From Cryptomeria japonica (lineage: Eukaryota > Streptophyta > Pinopsida > Cupressales > Cupressaceae), in the NCBI RefSeq assembly GCF_030272615.1, contig NC_081415.1, positions 264,837,925-264,901,924 on the forward strand: 64,000 bases of DNA, written 5' to 3'. This document shows positions 43,370 through 53,162 of this stretch, in pieces; the stretch's first letter is position 1, and each line of letters begins with the position of its first letter. The notes under the pieces were generated by a model, which saw only the letters and a list, made by a program, of their open reading frames with translations, ran no database searches and was not told where the DNA came from. A program made the translations under genes and the position numbers.

Positions 43370-43789
43370 ATTTGAAAGTCTTGGAAGGTTCTTAATTTTG
43401 AACAAATGATAGAAACAAACTTACTGATTCGCTAACACGAAGAGGACCCCTTAACAATTGCATCCACAACTACTTGAGATTATCCTTCTAAATGGATCTT
43501 CAAAGCCTTCAGATTCCTTGCCTGTTCTATCGCAAGTAAAGTTGATTGCACTTCCACTTCATTGTGTGTTCCATCTTGCAGACTCTGGGCACCTTTAAAT
43601 AGAATTTGACCATCTTCATTGCATGCAACACACCTTGCACTTGAGATACCTGAATTACCTTTCGAAGCTCCATCAATATTAATTTTGATCCACCCTTGCT
43701 CTGATTTAGTCCAAATACAATCTGAAACCCTCGCAACACTAAAATTAACCTTAACATGCCCATAAACGGGCGTCTCAGTAAATTGTTTT
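43370..43789 (-). pseudogene. LINE-1 RNase H domain
   Basis: Minus-strand reading gives WIKINIDGASKGNSGISSA, GTHNEVEVQSTLLAIEQAR, ALKIHLEG, SQVVVDAIVKG and NGVTDYLSN: the plant LINE RNase H (RVT_3 type) with first Asp (NIDG), Glu (HNEVE) and last Asp (VTDY). The usual EGDS is broken by a stop. The LINE is truncated at about 43789, so no reverse transcriptase remains. The other open frame through this part (43814-43527) is a shadow. Confidence 0.75.
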
Positions 43790-44635
43790 TATTAATTAAT
43801 AATCCCTTGGACAAATAATTAAATCATTTTTATTATTTAACTATTCTAATTTTCTCCCATCATGCACGTTAATTACATAATGTTAATTATTTAATTAATT
43901 CTTTGTCTATCACTTTTCCATAATTAAATACTTAAATATTTAATTAGTTAACTAAAACTCTCCTATAATTAAATATATTTTTTAATTTATTTAATTATTC
44001 CCTTTTTCTTTGTTACTCCTAAAAAATAAATAAATTATTATTTTATTTATTTAATTCTTCTTATGCACATTTTTAAATAATTTTAATTATTTAAATATGA
44101 ATCAATTCCACCTCTTAACTGACTCTCACTTCAAGTTCTTCAATCAATCAATCCACTTCAACTAATCAATAAATTCTCTTAACATATTCATTAATTCACT
44201 TAATAGATCATTCAAGTCACTTAACTAATCAATCAATCCCAACATGAAGTCTATTAACTCCATTCAATTCTTCTCAACAAATCTCAACCATTGATCATTG
44301 AACCTTCCCATCAAATCTCAACCATTGGTTGACATCAGGGGAATCTATAAATGTAGTCTTGATCATCATTCATCAACAACCACAGTCTTTGAACACTCTT
44401 GCATCTATGCTACCTAAATAGTTCTCTAGATAAAATATGAGCAACAATACTATCAATCATAGAAAGTGAAAAGAGCAATAGAGATTTCATTGATGATTTG
44501 CTTTAGGAAGGTATAATTATGCTTATTTATATTTCATTGCATTTGAGTTGTTTCTTCATTGTTGTGTTTCTTAATTTTTTTGTGGTTGAAGCTCATTATT
44601 GCTTAACAGATGTGTCCAAGTTTTCCACTCATACA
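43790..44635 (+). mobile_element. Element A 3' LTR, second part
   Basis: Starts with the duplicated TATTAATTAA (43790-43799), continues with AT-rich TTTAATTA-like units as in the first part, and has TATAAAT at 44346-44352. It probably ends TTTTCCACTCATACA at 44635, similar to the LTR ends TTTTCACACACACA (B, minus strand) and TTTTCACTCACA (C). Element A's right target duplication would be ATATC (44636-44640), which cannot be checked without the left end. Confidence 0.55.
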
Positions 44636-47028
44636 ATATCAAGTCAGCAAACTCCTCAGATGTCTCTCTAGACACCACCTTGATAGATTTAGATATATAG
44701 AAGGTTAAACTGAATAAATTCTTAGGTGTAGTTTCTAAAACATTAATTTTGTTTGGCTTAAATTAGTTCACATATTACATCAAGTTTTTAATAATTACCT
44801 ACTCAACCTCAAGTAGGGTGTAGGGTCAATTTGCATCAATTGTTTAGAGAGTGTGTATTTTGAAGAGCATATTACATAGAGAATTAATTTTCTAAATTGT
44901 GGTGAACTAATAATACAAAGCCAACTTTATAATATTCAAGCTCTATCATAGAGCTAAGATCAGCTACCTACTCATATATTTTTTATATTTTTATTTCAGA
45001 TTTCTATCCCAACTCCTCTATCTATTCTATTTTATTATTATTTTAAATATTTATGTAAGCATAATAAAAACCCATACGATTTTCTAACATGTAATTGTTG
45101 ATATTTTCTTTGTATCTTCATATTTTATTGTCTTTTAAAAGGTTAGCATCTTGTTATTGGATGTTTAGGGGTGCTAATGATTGATCAATTTAGAGCCTTA
45201 CTTGTCGAACTTTCTTTGTAAGGCATAAGTTTCTAGGCCCTAGGTGTTAAATTTGAGAGGTAAAGTAGCCTTGCACTTTGCTAAAATCTCTATGCCAAAA
45301 GCGGGAAAGCTCAAAGTTTTGTCCTCAAGCCTTACCCACGTAGTATGTGGTTAGGGTTTCTCCTTGTGATTACATTGAAGAATCCTTGTGTACTTTTTGA
45401 CTTTTGTGTGCATACCTGATTCCACAGCATACATCGTTACTACCCAGAACCCAGATCAATAGCTATAAGCATTTAAGTCACATACGAAGACAACTATAAA
45501 TAAATAAAAAATCCGATGTACCCTTTAGAATCTGTGGATGCGCGAAGTTAGCTACTGGTGCTCTTCCCCTAATTGATTATTCTGTCTTTGGTACATGATG
45601 CAGAGTTTGGGGGAGTTTTCACCAAGTTGTACTAGCAGTAGAATAGACACGTTGCAGCATTACACAGAGATTTATGGCATTTTGAGTGAGGTTTTGAAAA
45701 GGTCCTCAACAACTTTAGCGTGGGACTAACATTTTCTTTTTCAAGTTTTCTATCACGTTGCTGATATTAGGCTTAATTATTGAATGCTTGGTTGGTAAGT
45801 AGGGCACATGGCACATGGTAGGCTTGGAGGTGGAAGCATGGCAGAAAAAGGAACAGAAAAAGGAACATTTGGTTGCCTAAAATATCACTCGCGTGGTAGT
45901 ATATATGCTTTTGTCGTCCCAGCCACTGAGTATGTATCTTTTGTATAAAAGATTAGGCATTGGTGAGTCTTTAAAGGAATTCATTTATATTAATATGTCT
46001 AAAGCAGAAAAATATTTTTAAAAAACAAAAACATTGGGTTCAAGGAAGAAGATAGTAGGGAACTTGAGAAGCCTTATCGCAGTTGAGTAGAAGGAGGCTT
46101 AGAAAGATCAAACAAAGATTAGCTCAGAAAATATCAGTCTGAGACAAGGATAGGTCAATGGTTCAAAGATGGCCTCTATGAGGCTGTCACAAACCCATTC
46201 AAAGACCGTGGTGGCAGCATTTAGGATAGTTTACAAAGCATGTTAGTGGCTTTAAGAGCAAGGCATTCATAGTTCAAGGGCACCCTGTTATCATGAAGTT
46301 GTTTCAATCCCAGCTCAAACCAACATTCATAGTCATGAAGAAAAAAATAAGAGAGGTATTTGAAGAAATGTAGCAAGGGGTATTGTTATGTACCAAAGTC
46401 AAAGGCAGAGATCAAGAGCAATGAGATCTATTATAGTTCAAGAATCTAAGGTCTCTCGGCGATGAATGGTCATATATTTTGGTTTGCCTAAGAGAGGTAA
46501 AATTCATAGACAATCCTAATTAGAAGACGTTACATGACGTAGGTAATAATGAATAGGACTGTCCTGAGCATCTAAAGGCAGCAAATAAGAGCAATTACAA
46601 TTAACGAGGAGGTTAGCACATGGGAACAAGATGAGGTCACTTTTGATAGTAATCTTGAAAAGTAGAGCAAAGACGAAATGTCTCCACAAAGACATATGCT
46701 GAAGTGTTTTGATGATTGTGTATAACAGTGATAGTCCTTGCTAGATGTGTTATGATCTTCGCATGTCATTATGTTACAAAGATGATAGTGAAGTTTGAAG
46801 TTCTTGAAATGTCAAGAGACCACGTGAAATCAAAGGCCAAGATGACAATGATAGACAAGCTTCAAGACAGCTCTAAACTTTTTTAAGCAATGATGCAAAT
46901 GAATGATCAAATCCAAGGAAAAGAACAATGAGAAAGGGAAAGTATCTGTGATTTATATCATTCATCAAGAAATGAATCTCAGAGGGGGAAACAACACTTT
47001 AATGAAGAAAGGTTTTAATCACTTGGTT
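44636..47028. other. Unassigned non-coding DNA
   Basis: 2.4 kb between element A and LINE-2. No conserved domain was found on either strand. The part from about 45,800 on is purine-rich with GAAAGG and AGATGA-like words, as is 53163-54100 across LINE-2, which fits one pre-existing sequence interrupted by LINE-2. It may be part of an old LTR; no ends could be found. Confidence 0.4.
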
Positions 47029-47042
47029 ATCACAGAGGTTAA
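47029..47042. repeat. 14-bp target duplication of LINE-2, left copy
   Basis: ATCACAGAGGTTAA here and at 53149-53162. A 14-bp exact direct repeat with the LINE 3' end at one side and a truncated reverse transcriptase at the other is what target-primed reverse transcription leaves. Confidence 0.85.
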
Positions 47043-47236
47043 AATTTTTGAATAAGAGAAAATAGGTTTTGATGGGCCCTTGAAAGCCATTACAATCAAA
47101 AGATCAAAAGATATACATTAAAGTGCAGCAAAATGCAAAAGATGGCAACTAAGAAAAGGACAGCTGATGAGCAAAAAAGCCAACAAACTAGAGATAGCTA
47201 ACAAAAACAAACAGTACTGATAGAGAGAGCCCAAAG

Positions 47237-48005
47237 TTAGGTTAAGTTTTGAAGCATCTCAGTTGCTTCCAGCTCCAGTTGTTCCATATTATCAACCGCC
47301 TGCTTGATTTCCTCAATTTCCTTGCTTTGGATTTGCATCTTTCTGGTGCTCGCACGCATTCTTCTACCAAGCCCAGTCTCCTTATCCTTAGGGGTATCTT
47401 CCTTCACATCAGTGTTGCTCGCAAGAGCCTTATCCCCATGGTCATTCTCAAGCTTACTGATAAGAGTCTTCATACTAGTTGAGGCGACCTTAAGGATCTT
47501 ATGACTTTGCTCACTAATCTTTTTGAGCGTGTTCTCAACTCCTTCGAGTCTTTTTTCAATAGCCCCTACTTTGTTCTCCAAGTTAAAAAAGCTATTCTGA
47601 TTAGCACTGATGATCTCCTCTGCATTACTAATAGCTTTGGTGATCTCACTGAGACAATCTGGGAGGGATTTAAATTTACCCGAGCCTAATGCTTCTAAAG
47701 TCTCAATTTTTCTTGCTTCTTGGGCTTGCTTGGTTTTTATTCCAGAAATTTCCTTTTGCATCTAGTGGAGCACCTTGTTGAAGCTATATGTGTTAGTATT
47801 CATACAGAGGTCTATATCTAGGTGATGATCTTCGTAGGTCTTGTCTCCAGCGGGCTCTAAATTCACCTCAAGACCCACCTCCCTGACATCATGGTGCAGG
47901 AGCACCTAGATTTCTTGATGAATTTTCACAATTTTGGAGTGAATGATCATCATTGGGTCAATGAGTGAATAAAGGACTATTAAAAGGTCCAAAAGTATGT
48001 TTTAA
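47237..48005 (-). pseudogene. LINE-2 coiled-coil segment (probable C-terminal part of the extra ORF)
   Basis: The minus-strand frame from about 48005 (LDLLIVLYSLIDPMMIIHSK) through EVNLEPAGDKTYEDHHLDI to the open part at 47761-47237. The latter has heptad-like runs (ETLEALGSGKFKSLPDCL, EITKAISNAEEI, FNLENKVGAIEKRLEGVENT, SKEIEEIKQAVDNMEQLELE) and a basic patch (GLGRRMRASTRKMQ). Stops occur at 47762-47764 and near 47910. It lies between domain X and the LINE 3' end. ORF3 of the Athila-like element also has domain X, then a charged linker, then a coiled coil, so I read this as the distal part of the same ORF. It ends at TAG or TAA near 47237. Confidence 0.55.
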
Positions 48006-49490
48006 GGTTATTTGTAGTTTGATTGTCTCTAGTGTTAACTTATTTTCTTAGTTTTGGCCAATGTGCCTTTGTAAGCCTAAAATGGCATCATATAGCAAAA
48101 TTGTGTAAAATTCCTTGTAAGGCCTCATAAGGATTTTGGAAATGTTGGTTTGATGTTAGGAAACCATCATAGGGGTTTAAGAGTGTGTAGATAGGCACAA
48201 ATTACAAAAATTGCATGGTGGAGCAAAAGTTGTCATGTTTACTTGACAACATTTTGCAACAATATGAGCAATTTTTGAAAAGTGCTCAAATCGGTGGTTA
48301 GAAGTCTGATGGGTGGTTGGTTGTGAGTGACTAGGCATATATAAGGCCTTTCAAATCATTGTAAGTGGGTTGGAAGATCAGGCATTGAATTTCTTATTAA
48401 GCAACTTGAAGCAATTTCTTGATTCTCACAAAAACTTGTTAAATTGCTTATAGCAGTCTGTACTAGATGGATTAATTTCGGTACTATTCTTTCATGGTGG
48501 TCTAGTATTCATTGTTGTCATACTTTATAATTATTTGTGTTCCTTCGTTGTACAGGTTTAGTTGGTGTATTTGAAATCTTTCTTGATTTCACTACTCTTA
48601 GCCTGAGCAAAGGGTTTAAGACCCTAGAAATGGCTCCAACTTGAATTCCAATTGTTTTTCTCTCTATGGCCCTTGGGATTCAAGTAATGGAGTCTTTGTA
48701 CAATGTAAATACTTAGTGTGGTGTCCTATAAGTTGCTTTGGATCAAATGTTTATCATGTCCTAGGTGAGCTTTGGCATAGCCTGGCTAGGGAATATGATT
48801 GCTATTTTTATTATTTCTTGCAGGGGTGGTCAAATTTGATTGAGATAAGTGATTGGCATGGAATATGGTTATCTTGTAGAGCCTCAGTATTAGTATGAAG
48901 GTTTGGCAGGGAGTGGAGTCCTATAAAACCCATTGTTGAAGTCACATAAACCTTAAGCCCTTGAAAAGTGCCATTTTGGGGGTTGTACCTGTATGAACGT
49001 ATCAGACCACCTAACCTCCTTAATCTTAAAGAATGTCCAAATGGGTATGCAGATCATAAAAGATTTTAGGGGGTCCTTTGGAAGTTTTTTGAGAAAATGA
49101 GCAAAAACCGTGAAGTTAGGGCTAAAAGGGGCTCATATGGCTACTAGGCCTTGAAAATAGGAACTTATGAAAGCGATGAAGAAATGAAGGGAAAAAAACT
49201 GCAAAACCACATGGTAGTAGTTGTTAAACCATGGCAGACTCCTCCTAGTCCCCTACAAGTGAAGGTTAAAGAATTTGACATCTTGATGCTTGGATTTACT
49301 CTTATGAGTCCTAACCTCGATTGAGTAATTAGAGCAAACACACTAATAGAGAGTTCTCCAAAGGAGTTTGGGAAGTTGTTGTTGGTTCAAACAAGGAGAG
49401 AAGGGCATAGGACAAACAAGGAAACCCACAATGAGACCAATTTCTAATGTATAAGTCAAATTGCACTTATTTATGAGAGTCTCCCTATCA
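48006..49490. other. Non-coding interruption inside LINE-2, possible LTR-type insert
   Basis: 1.5 kb without coding between two parts of the extra ORF. It has CATATATAAGG near 48336, a plus-strand TATA-like box followed by transcribed-LTR-like sequence. I could not find matching TG...CA ends or a target duplication, so the type stays open. Confidence 0.4.
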
Positions 49491-50522
49491 CATCAGAGCT
49501 CTGAGCTTATTTCATGGTCGTTTCCTCCCTCATCAGACCCTTATCCTTAGAGTCAATCATGAGAGGCGACCGATTCTTGGTTCCCACATCCTTAATTTTA
49601 GGATTTTTCCTTTTCTGCTTCTAGCTCGAGAGGATTTGGGCCTCCTCGCTTTTAGTATCCATGTTGTTATTAGTCTCATTATCCTCTTCATACCATCTAT
49701 CCTCATCCTCCCCTCTATGCTTCCTTTTGGCTAACACTTTATTATGTAGCTCATGCCCTATTTTTCTTTTTTTCCTGCTCGACCCAGCAATTTGGGGGTC
49801 CTCCTCTGCCTCAGCTTCCGTGTCATAGCCTTCGCCTTCCTCATCATCAAAGTCGTCGAGATCCTCTTCTAACTCAAAAATATCAGCAATATTTAGATGG
49901 ATGGTAATGTTCTTGATGTGATTATACAGAATCACCATCAAACCCTCATGCATTGCTGGATTGGTATTGGAGTTGGATATTTCATCCTTGATCCCAGCAT
50001 TTAGGGTGTAGAAAAGATAATATGGAATGGAAAATTTCTCTTTATATTGAAAGTGGTTTAGAATGACAAAATGATAGTTGTAAACCCTAGTAAATCTACC
50101 ATCTAGAGTAATAAATTCCATAATAGCAAGCAAAACCCTTCACCAAATTAGCTTAATTACCTTTGGCGAGTAGTAGGTATGGTTTCCCTTCACCAATCTA
50201 GCTTTCTCCTCCTCATCCTTCATAAATTTATTCACGGCAACATCTAAAATCTTCCTATCCCTATAGAACACTATGTCATCCATCGAAAGACCCGTAGCCT
50301 CACCGATCATAGTTTCAGTCACCTTGACCTTCTTGCTTCCAATGGTCAATGTGCCTTTATTCCAACCCTTCTTGAAAATTCTCATAATTTCGCATCGTTT
50401 CTCTTGCATTCTCTTCATGAAATCAGTCATCTTGGAAGGTTGAAGTACCACCCAAACCTGAGGATGGTTCCTCCATTTATCAATAGTGGTAGCCTTCGTT
50501 CTCTTGCAATTTCCCCCCATAA
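49491..50522 (-). pseudogene. LINE-2 extra ORF, domain X and acidic linker
   Basis: Likely start is ATG at 50522 (MGGNCKRTKATTIDKW). Domain X reads MRIFKKGWNKGTLTIGS, KVKVTETMIGEATGLSMDD, then LAIMEFITLDGRFTRVYNYH, FVILNHF and FSIPYYLFYTLNAGI. It resembles ORF3 of the Athila-like element position by position: GEATVKG with KGTLTIG, TEQRIVEVTGL with TETMIGEATGL, IMKYITCEGRYS with IMEFITLDGRFT, both starting MGG. An acidic linker (DLDDFDDEEGEGYDTEAEAE) and a basic patch (SSRKKRKIGHEL) follow. A stop lies near 50137. I know no function for this domain. Confidence 0.7.
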
Positions 50523-50837
50523 TGTTATTGATGTCTATCAACTGTAAATTCCTGCAAATACCTTTCTTCACAATGAACTTTCTATGAGAAACCACTAGAA
50601 GTTTGTGGAAATTTATAGTACTTTTATTCGATAGGTAAAAAAGCACCCATAAAGCATGCAAAGTCATCCTACAATTATTATTGTACCTCCTTCTTGGCTG
50701 CATATAAAACCGACTCCTCCTGCCACGACCTCCCCTATCACCTCGGGAAATGATTTCAAATCTGGCCTTGCTTACCATGAAATCTTTCATAAGTTAAGAT
50801 ATCATGTGCTGCACAAGGGAGCTCTCCCTCATAATTC
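50523..50837 (-). other. Spacer between LINE-2 RNase H and the extra ORF
   Basis: About 300 bp. The frame of the extra ORF stays open upstream to 50790 (SRGDRGGRGRRSRFYMQPRR), so a start earlier than 50522 is possible. The normal RNase H end, read in another frame, stops near 50838. The spacer may hold signals for translating the second ORF. Confidence 0.4.
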
Positions 50838-51500
50838 TAGATTATGATTTGCTCACTCTGTACTATCTCATTGGCAACCCAGTCAGCACACCTGTTGGCC
50901 ACTCTATAATCATGGGAAATGTGGTATTTATCAAACCCCTGAAGCAACTCCCTGACAAAATCAATGATGTTTTAATCATCCATGAGGGTTGGTGTTTACC
51001 AAGGAGGCAATTAATGATGGTTTTAGAGTCACCTTCCAACCATAACATTTTGACAACCAAATTATAAGCTAATTTAATAGTTTGGAGGGTGCCCATAGCT
51101 TCTTCCAGATGATTAGTCTGAATCCCCAGGGGGTAGGCAACCACCCCAGTACAAAAGCCAACACCATTCTGAATAACACCACCACAACCAACAGGTCTAG
51201 GGTTCCCTTTAGCAACACCATCAAAGTTGGCCTTAAACCAATCATTAGGGGGAAAAGACCAGCTACACGTACTTCTTTTGATTTGGTTGATGTTGGTGCC
51301 CATGTAGGCTAGGATATTCCAGCACTTGAGAACATCAAAGTCCTCCTTATTATTACAACAATGCTCACCCCTAGCCATCATATTCTCAACACAATTATAT
51401 TTTATCTTGGCCCACACCATTTCAGAGGTATTAATATCATTCCTAAATATTTTGTTATTCCTCTCTTTCCATATACCCCAAAGGATATGAACAAAGGAAA
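50838..51500 (-). pseudogene. LINE-2 RNase H
   Basis: The minus-strand ORF 51420-50863 reads WSFPPNDWFKANFDGVAKGN, VGCGGVIQNGVGFCTG, NHLEEAMGTLQTIKLAYNL and MLWLEGDSKTIINCL, with Asp (NFDG), Glu (LEEAM) and Asp (EGDS). A frameshift near 50930 moves the end (ADWVANEIVQSEQ) to another frame, which stops near 50838. Plant L1 LINEs have this domain at the C-terminus of ORF2. It would remove RNA from the RNA-DNA hybrid. Confidence 0.85.
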
Positions 51501-53148
51501 ACTTTCATAGATTTCTTATGGTGGGGTTATTGGTAGTGTAGTGCCAGCTTCTTAAATAGTCTTGAATCTCCTCTGGGAAAGCCCAATTCAACCCCCAAAG
51601 TTGAAAAAACATCCCCCAGATAGGAAGGACAAAAGGACAATATATAAAAATATGGTTCATAGATTCCTCATTATTAAGACAAAGATAGCATCTGTTAGGG
51701 ATATAGAAGCCCCTCTTTCTCAAATTATCAGTAGTTAGAATCTTATTTTGCAAAAGAATCCATAAAAAGATATTGATTTTAGGAGTCAAACCTGGAAACC
51801 ATGCCTTAGCCCAACAAGGAGTAGGGTCTTGGGATTGAGCCAGCAAAAAGACAATAGATGAGATCGAATAAGTCCCTGAAGAGGTCCCGCTCCACACCAT
51901 GTGGTCTTCCCTTCTGGTATTTAAGATAACATGGTTGATCATTAAGTTTACCTACTTTAGGTAGGGATCAATAGAGTTGAGCTCCACCCACTTTTGATAT
52001 TTCCAGTAATCAGCCACTTTAGCACTGAACTTCTCCTTACAATTCTTGATGAGCGTCTAAGAGGCACACTTATTAAGAGGGACTCCTCCAATCCAAGCAT
52101 CATCCTAAAAATCCACCTTCCTTCCATCACCTATGGCCCAGACATTGCCTAAACTAACAATACCTTTACCCTGGATAATGTTGTTCCAAATGAAAGAGCC
52201 ACTTGGTATCTGATCAGAGGCAAGGAAATCTTCTATGGTGGGAACCTCCTATAAGTACTTAGCCTTCCAGATATCATTCCATTCTCCATTTCCCTGATAG
52301 GTTCCACATATTTGTTTGGCAAGAAGAGTTTTGTTCAAGGTTTTGATATCCTTTAAGCCCAGACCCCCCTTCTTTTTAGGTTTACACACGTTTTCCTAGG
52401 TTATGAGTGTCATTCTCTTCTTTTCCTCCACCCCAGACCAAAAGAAGGCTTTCTGAATTTTCTCAATAGCTTCAACAAATTTTCCAGGGATTTTGAAGAG
52501 GCTTAAAGCATACACCAGAAGACTCTGGAGAGAAGATTTTAAAAGATGGATTTTTCTAGCTTGACTAAGAAGGGTACATTTCCAACCAGCCAGCTTTCTA
52601 CTGAATCTATCCACAAGACTATTCTAGAACAAGTCCAAAGGTTTCATACCTTTTGGCACCCAAGGATTCAGGCCATCGTCATATGTTTGTCCTCCGGGGT
52701 GTTGAAGAAAACAAAGCTTTTCTCCCAATTGATTGTTTGACCTGAGGCCAAACTATAAGTATTGAGAAGCTTCTTCAAATAGGACACTTCTTTGATAGAT
52801 GAAGTACCCATTAAGATGGTATCATCTACAAATTGTTGATGGGTACAAGCTCTAAAACCAAAAGAGGGGGAGATACCACAAAGATGCCCTAGAGAAATAG
52901 AATTGCTAATAAATCTACCTAGACATTCAACCAGAATGATGAAGAGAATAGGGGATATGGGATCCCCCTACCTAATGCCCCTAGAAGTTTTGAAGAAGGG
53001 GGAAGGAACACCATTCACAATAATAGAGAAATAAGGGGTCGAGATAAGTTGATAAATCATCTAAATAAACCTAGCATCAAAACCGGAAGCACCAAGCACC
53101 TTACCCAAGAAGGTCCAGTCAACACGGTCATAGGCTTTTGACAGACCA
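51501..53148 (-). pseudogene. LINE-2 reverse transcriptase, C-terminal part, and zinc-binding region
   Basis: Minus strand. At 53130-52780: LSKAYDRVDWTFLGKVLG, FKTSRGIR, GDPISPILFIILVECLGRFI and QFVDDTILMG, i.e. motifs A, B and C with FVDD where L1-type enzymes usually have FADD. Then, in other frames, DRFSRKLAGWKCTLLSQA and LKSSLQSLLVYALSLFKIP (52614-52396), SGSFIWNNI, and the zf-RVT part (51942-51505) with KINIFLWILLQNKILTT, RCYLCLNNEESMNHIFIYC (Cys-X2-Cys, His, Cys). The 5' end is truncated in motif A at 53148. Several stops and frameshifts are present. Confidence 0.88.
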
Positions 53149-53162
53149 ATCACAGAGGTTAA
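53149..53162. repeat. 14-bp target duplication of LINE-2, right copy
   Basis: ATCACAGAGGTTAA, identical to 47029-47042, directly at the point where reverse transcriptase homology stops. Confidence 0.85.

Larger units (their letters stand above)
7326..43789 (-). mobile_element. LINE-1: minus-strand L1-type LINE, 5'-truncated, split by element B
   Basis: Own sequence is 41967-43789 (RNase H, extra ORF, 3' region) plus the A-rich tail at 7326-7350. Read on the minus strand it ends with AATAAAATTACAAAATTAC, continues beyond element B with AATTAAAAAAATATT, and is flanked by TATTAATTAA at 7316-7325 and 43790-43799. That 10-bp repeat has low complexity, so the boundary is probable rather than certain. 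The LINE sits in the 3' LTR of element A and was later hit by element B inside its tail. Confidence 0.6.
1..44635 (+). mobile_element. Element A: Tat-type Ty3/gypsy element, 5' part outside window, split by nested insertions
   Basis: The own sequence of A lies at 1-884, 4315-7325 and 43790-44635. In order it shows RNase H, a second (archaeal-type) RNase H, integrase, a long 3' untranslated region, a polypurine tract and a 3' LTR. A dual RNase H is a known mark of the Tat lineage of plant Ty3/gypsy elements. The rest of the interval is inserted DNA: a 3.4-kb solo LTR in pol, and LINE-1 (itself carrying element B) in the 3' LTR. The right end at 44635 is inferred from a TTTTCCACTCATACA end that resembles the LTR ends of B and C; the 5' part and left target duplication are not visible. 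All reading frames are broken. Confidence 0.75.
47043..53148 (-). mobile_element. LINE-2: 5'-truncated L1-type LINE with extra 3' ORF
   Basis: 6106 bp on the minus strand: C-terminal half of reverse transcriptase, zinc-binding region, RNase H, extra ORF with domain X, a non-coding interruption (about 48.0-49.5 kb), a coiled-coil segment, and a 3' end with GGGCCCATCAAAACCT, CTTATTC and a short A-rich tail. The 14-bp repeat flanks exactly this interval, so reverse transcriptase and extra ORF probably came in together. The interruption is probably a later insert. No ORF1 remains because of 5' truncation. Confidence 0.8.

Noticed and set aside
43527-43814. Minus-strand frame of 95 codons
   Set aside because: Shifted reading of the LINE-1 RNase H, whose motifs are in another frame; it also crosses the LINE boundary.
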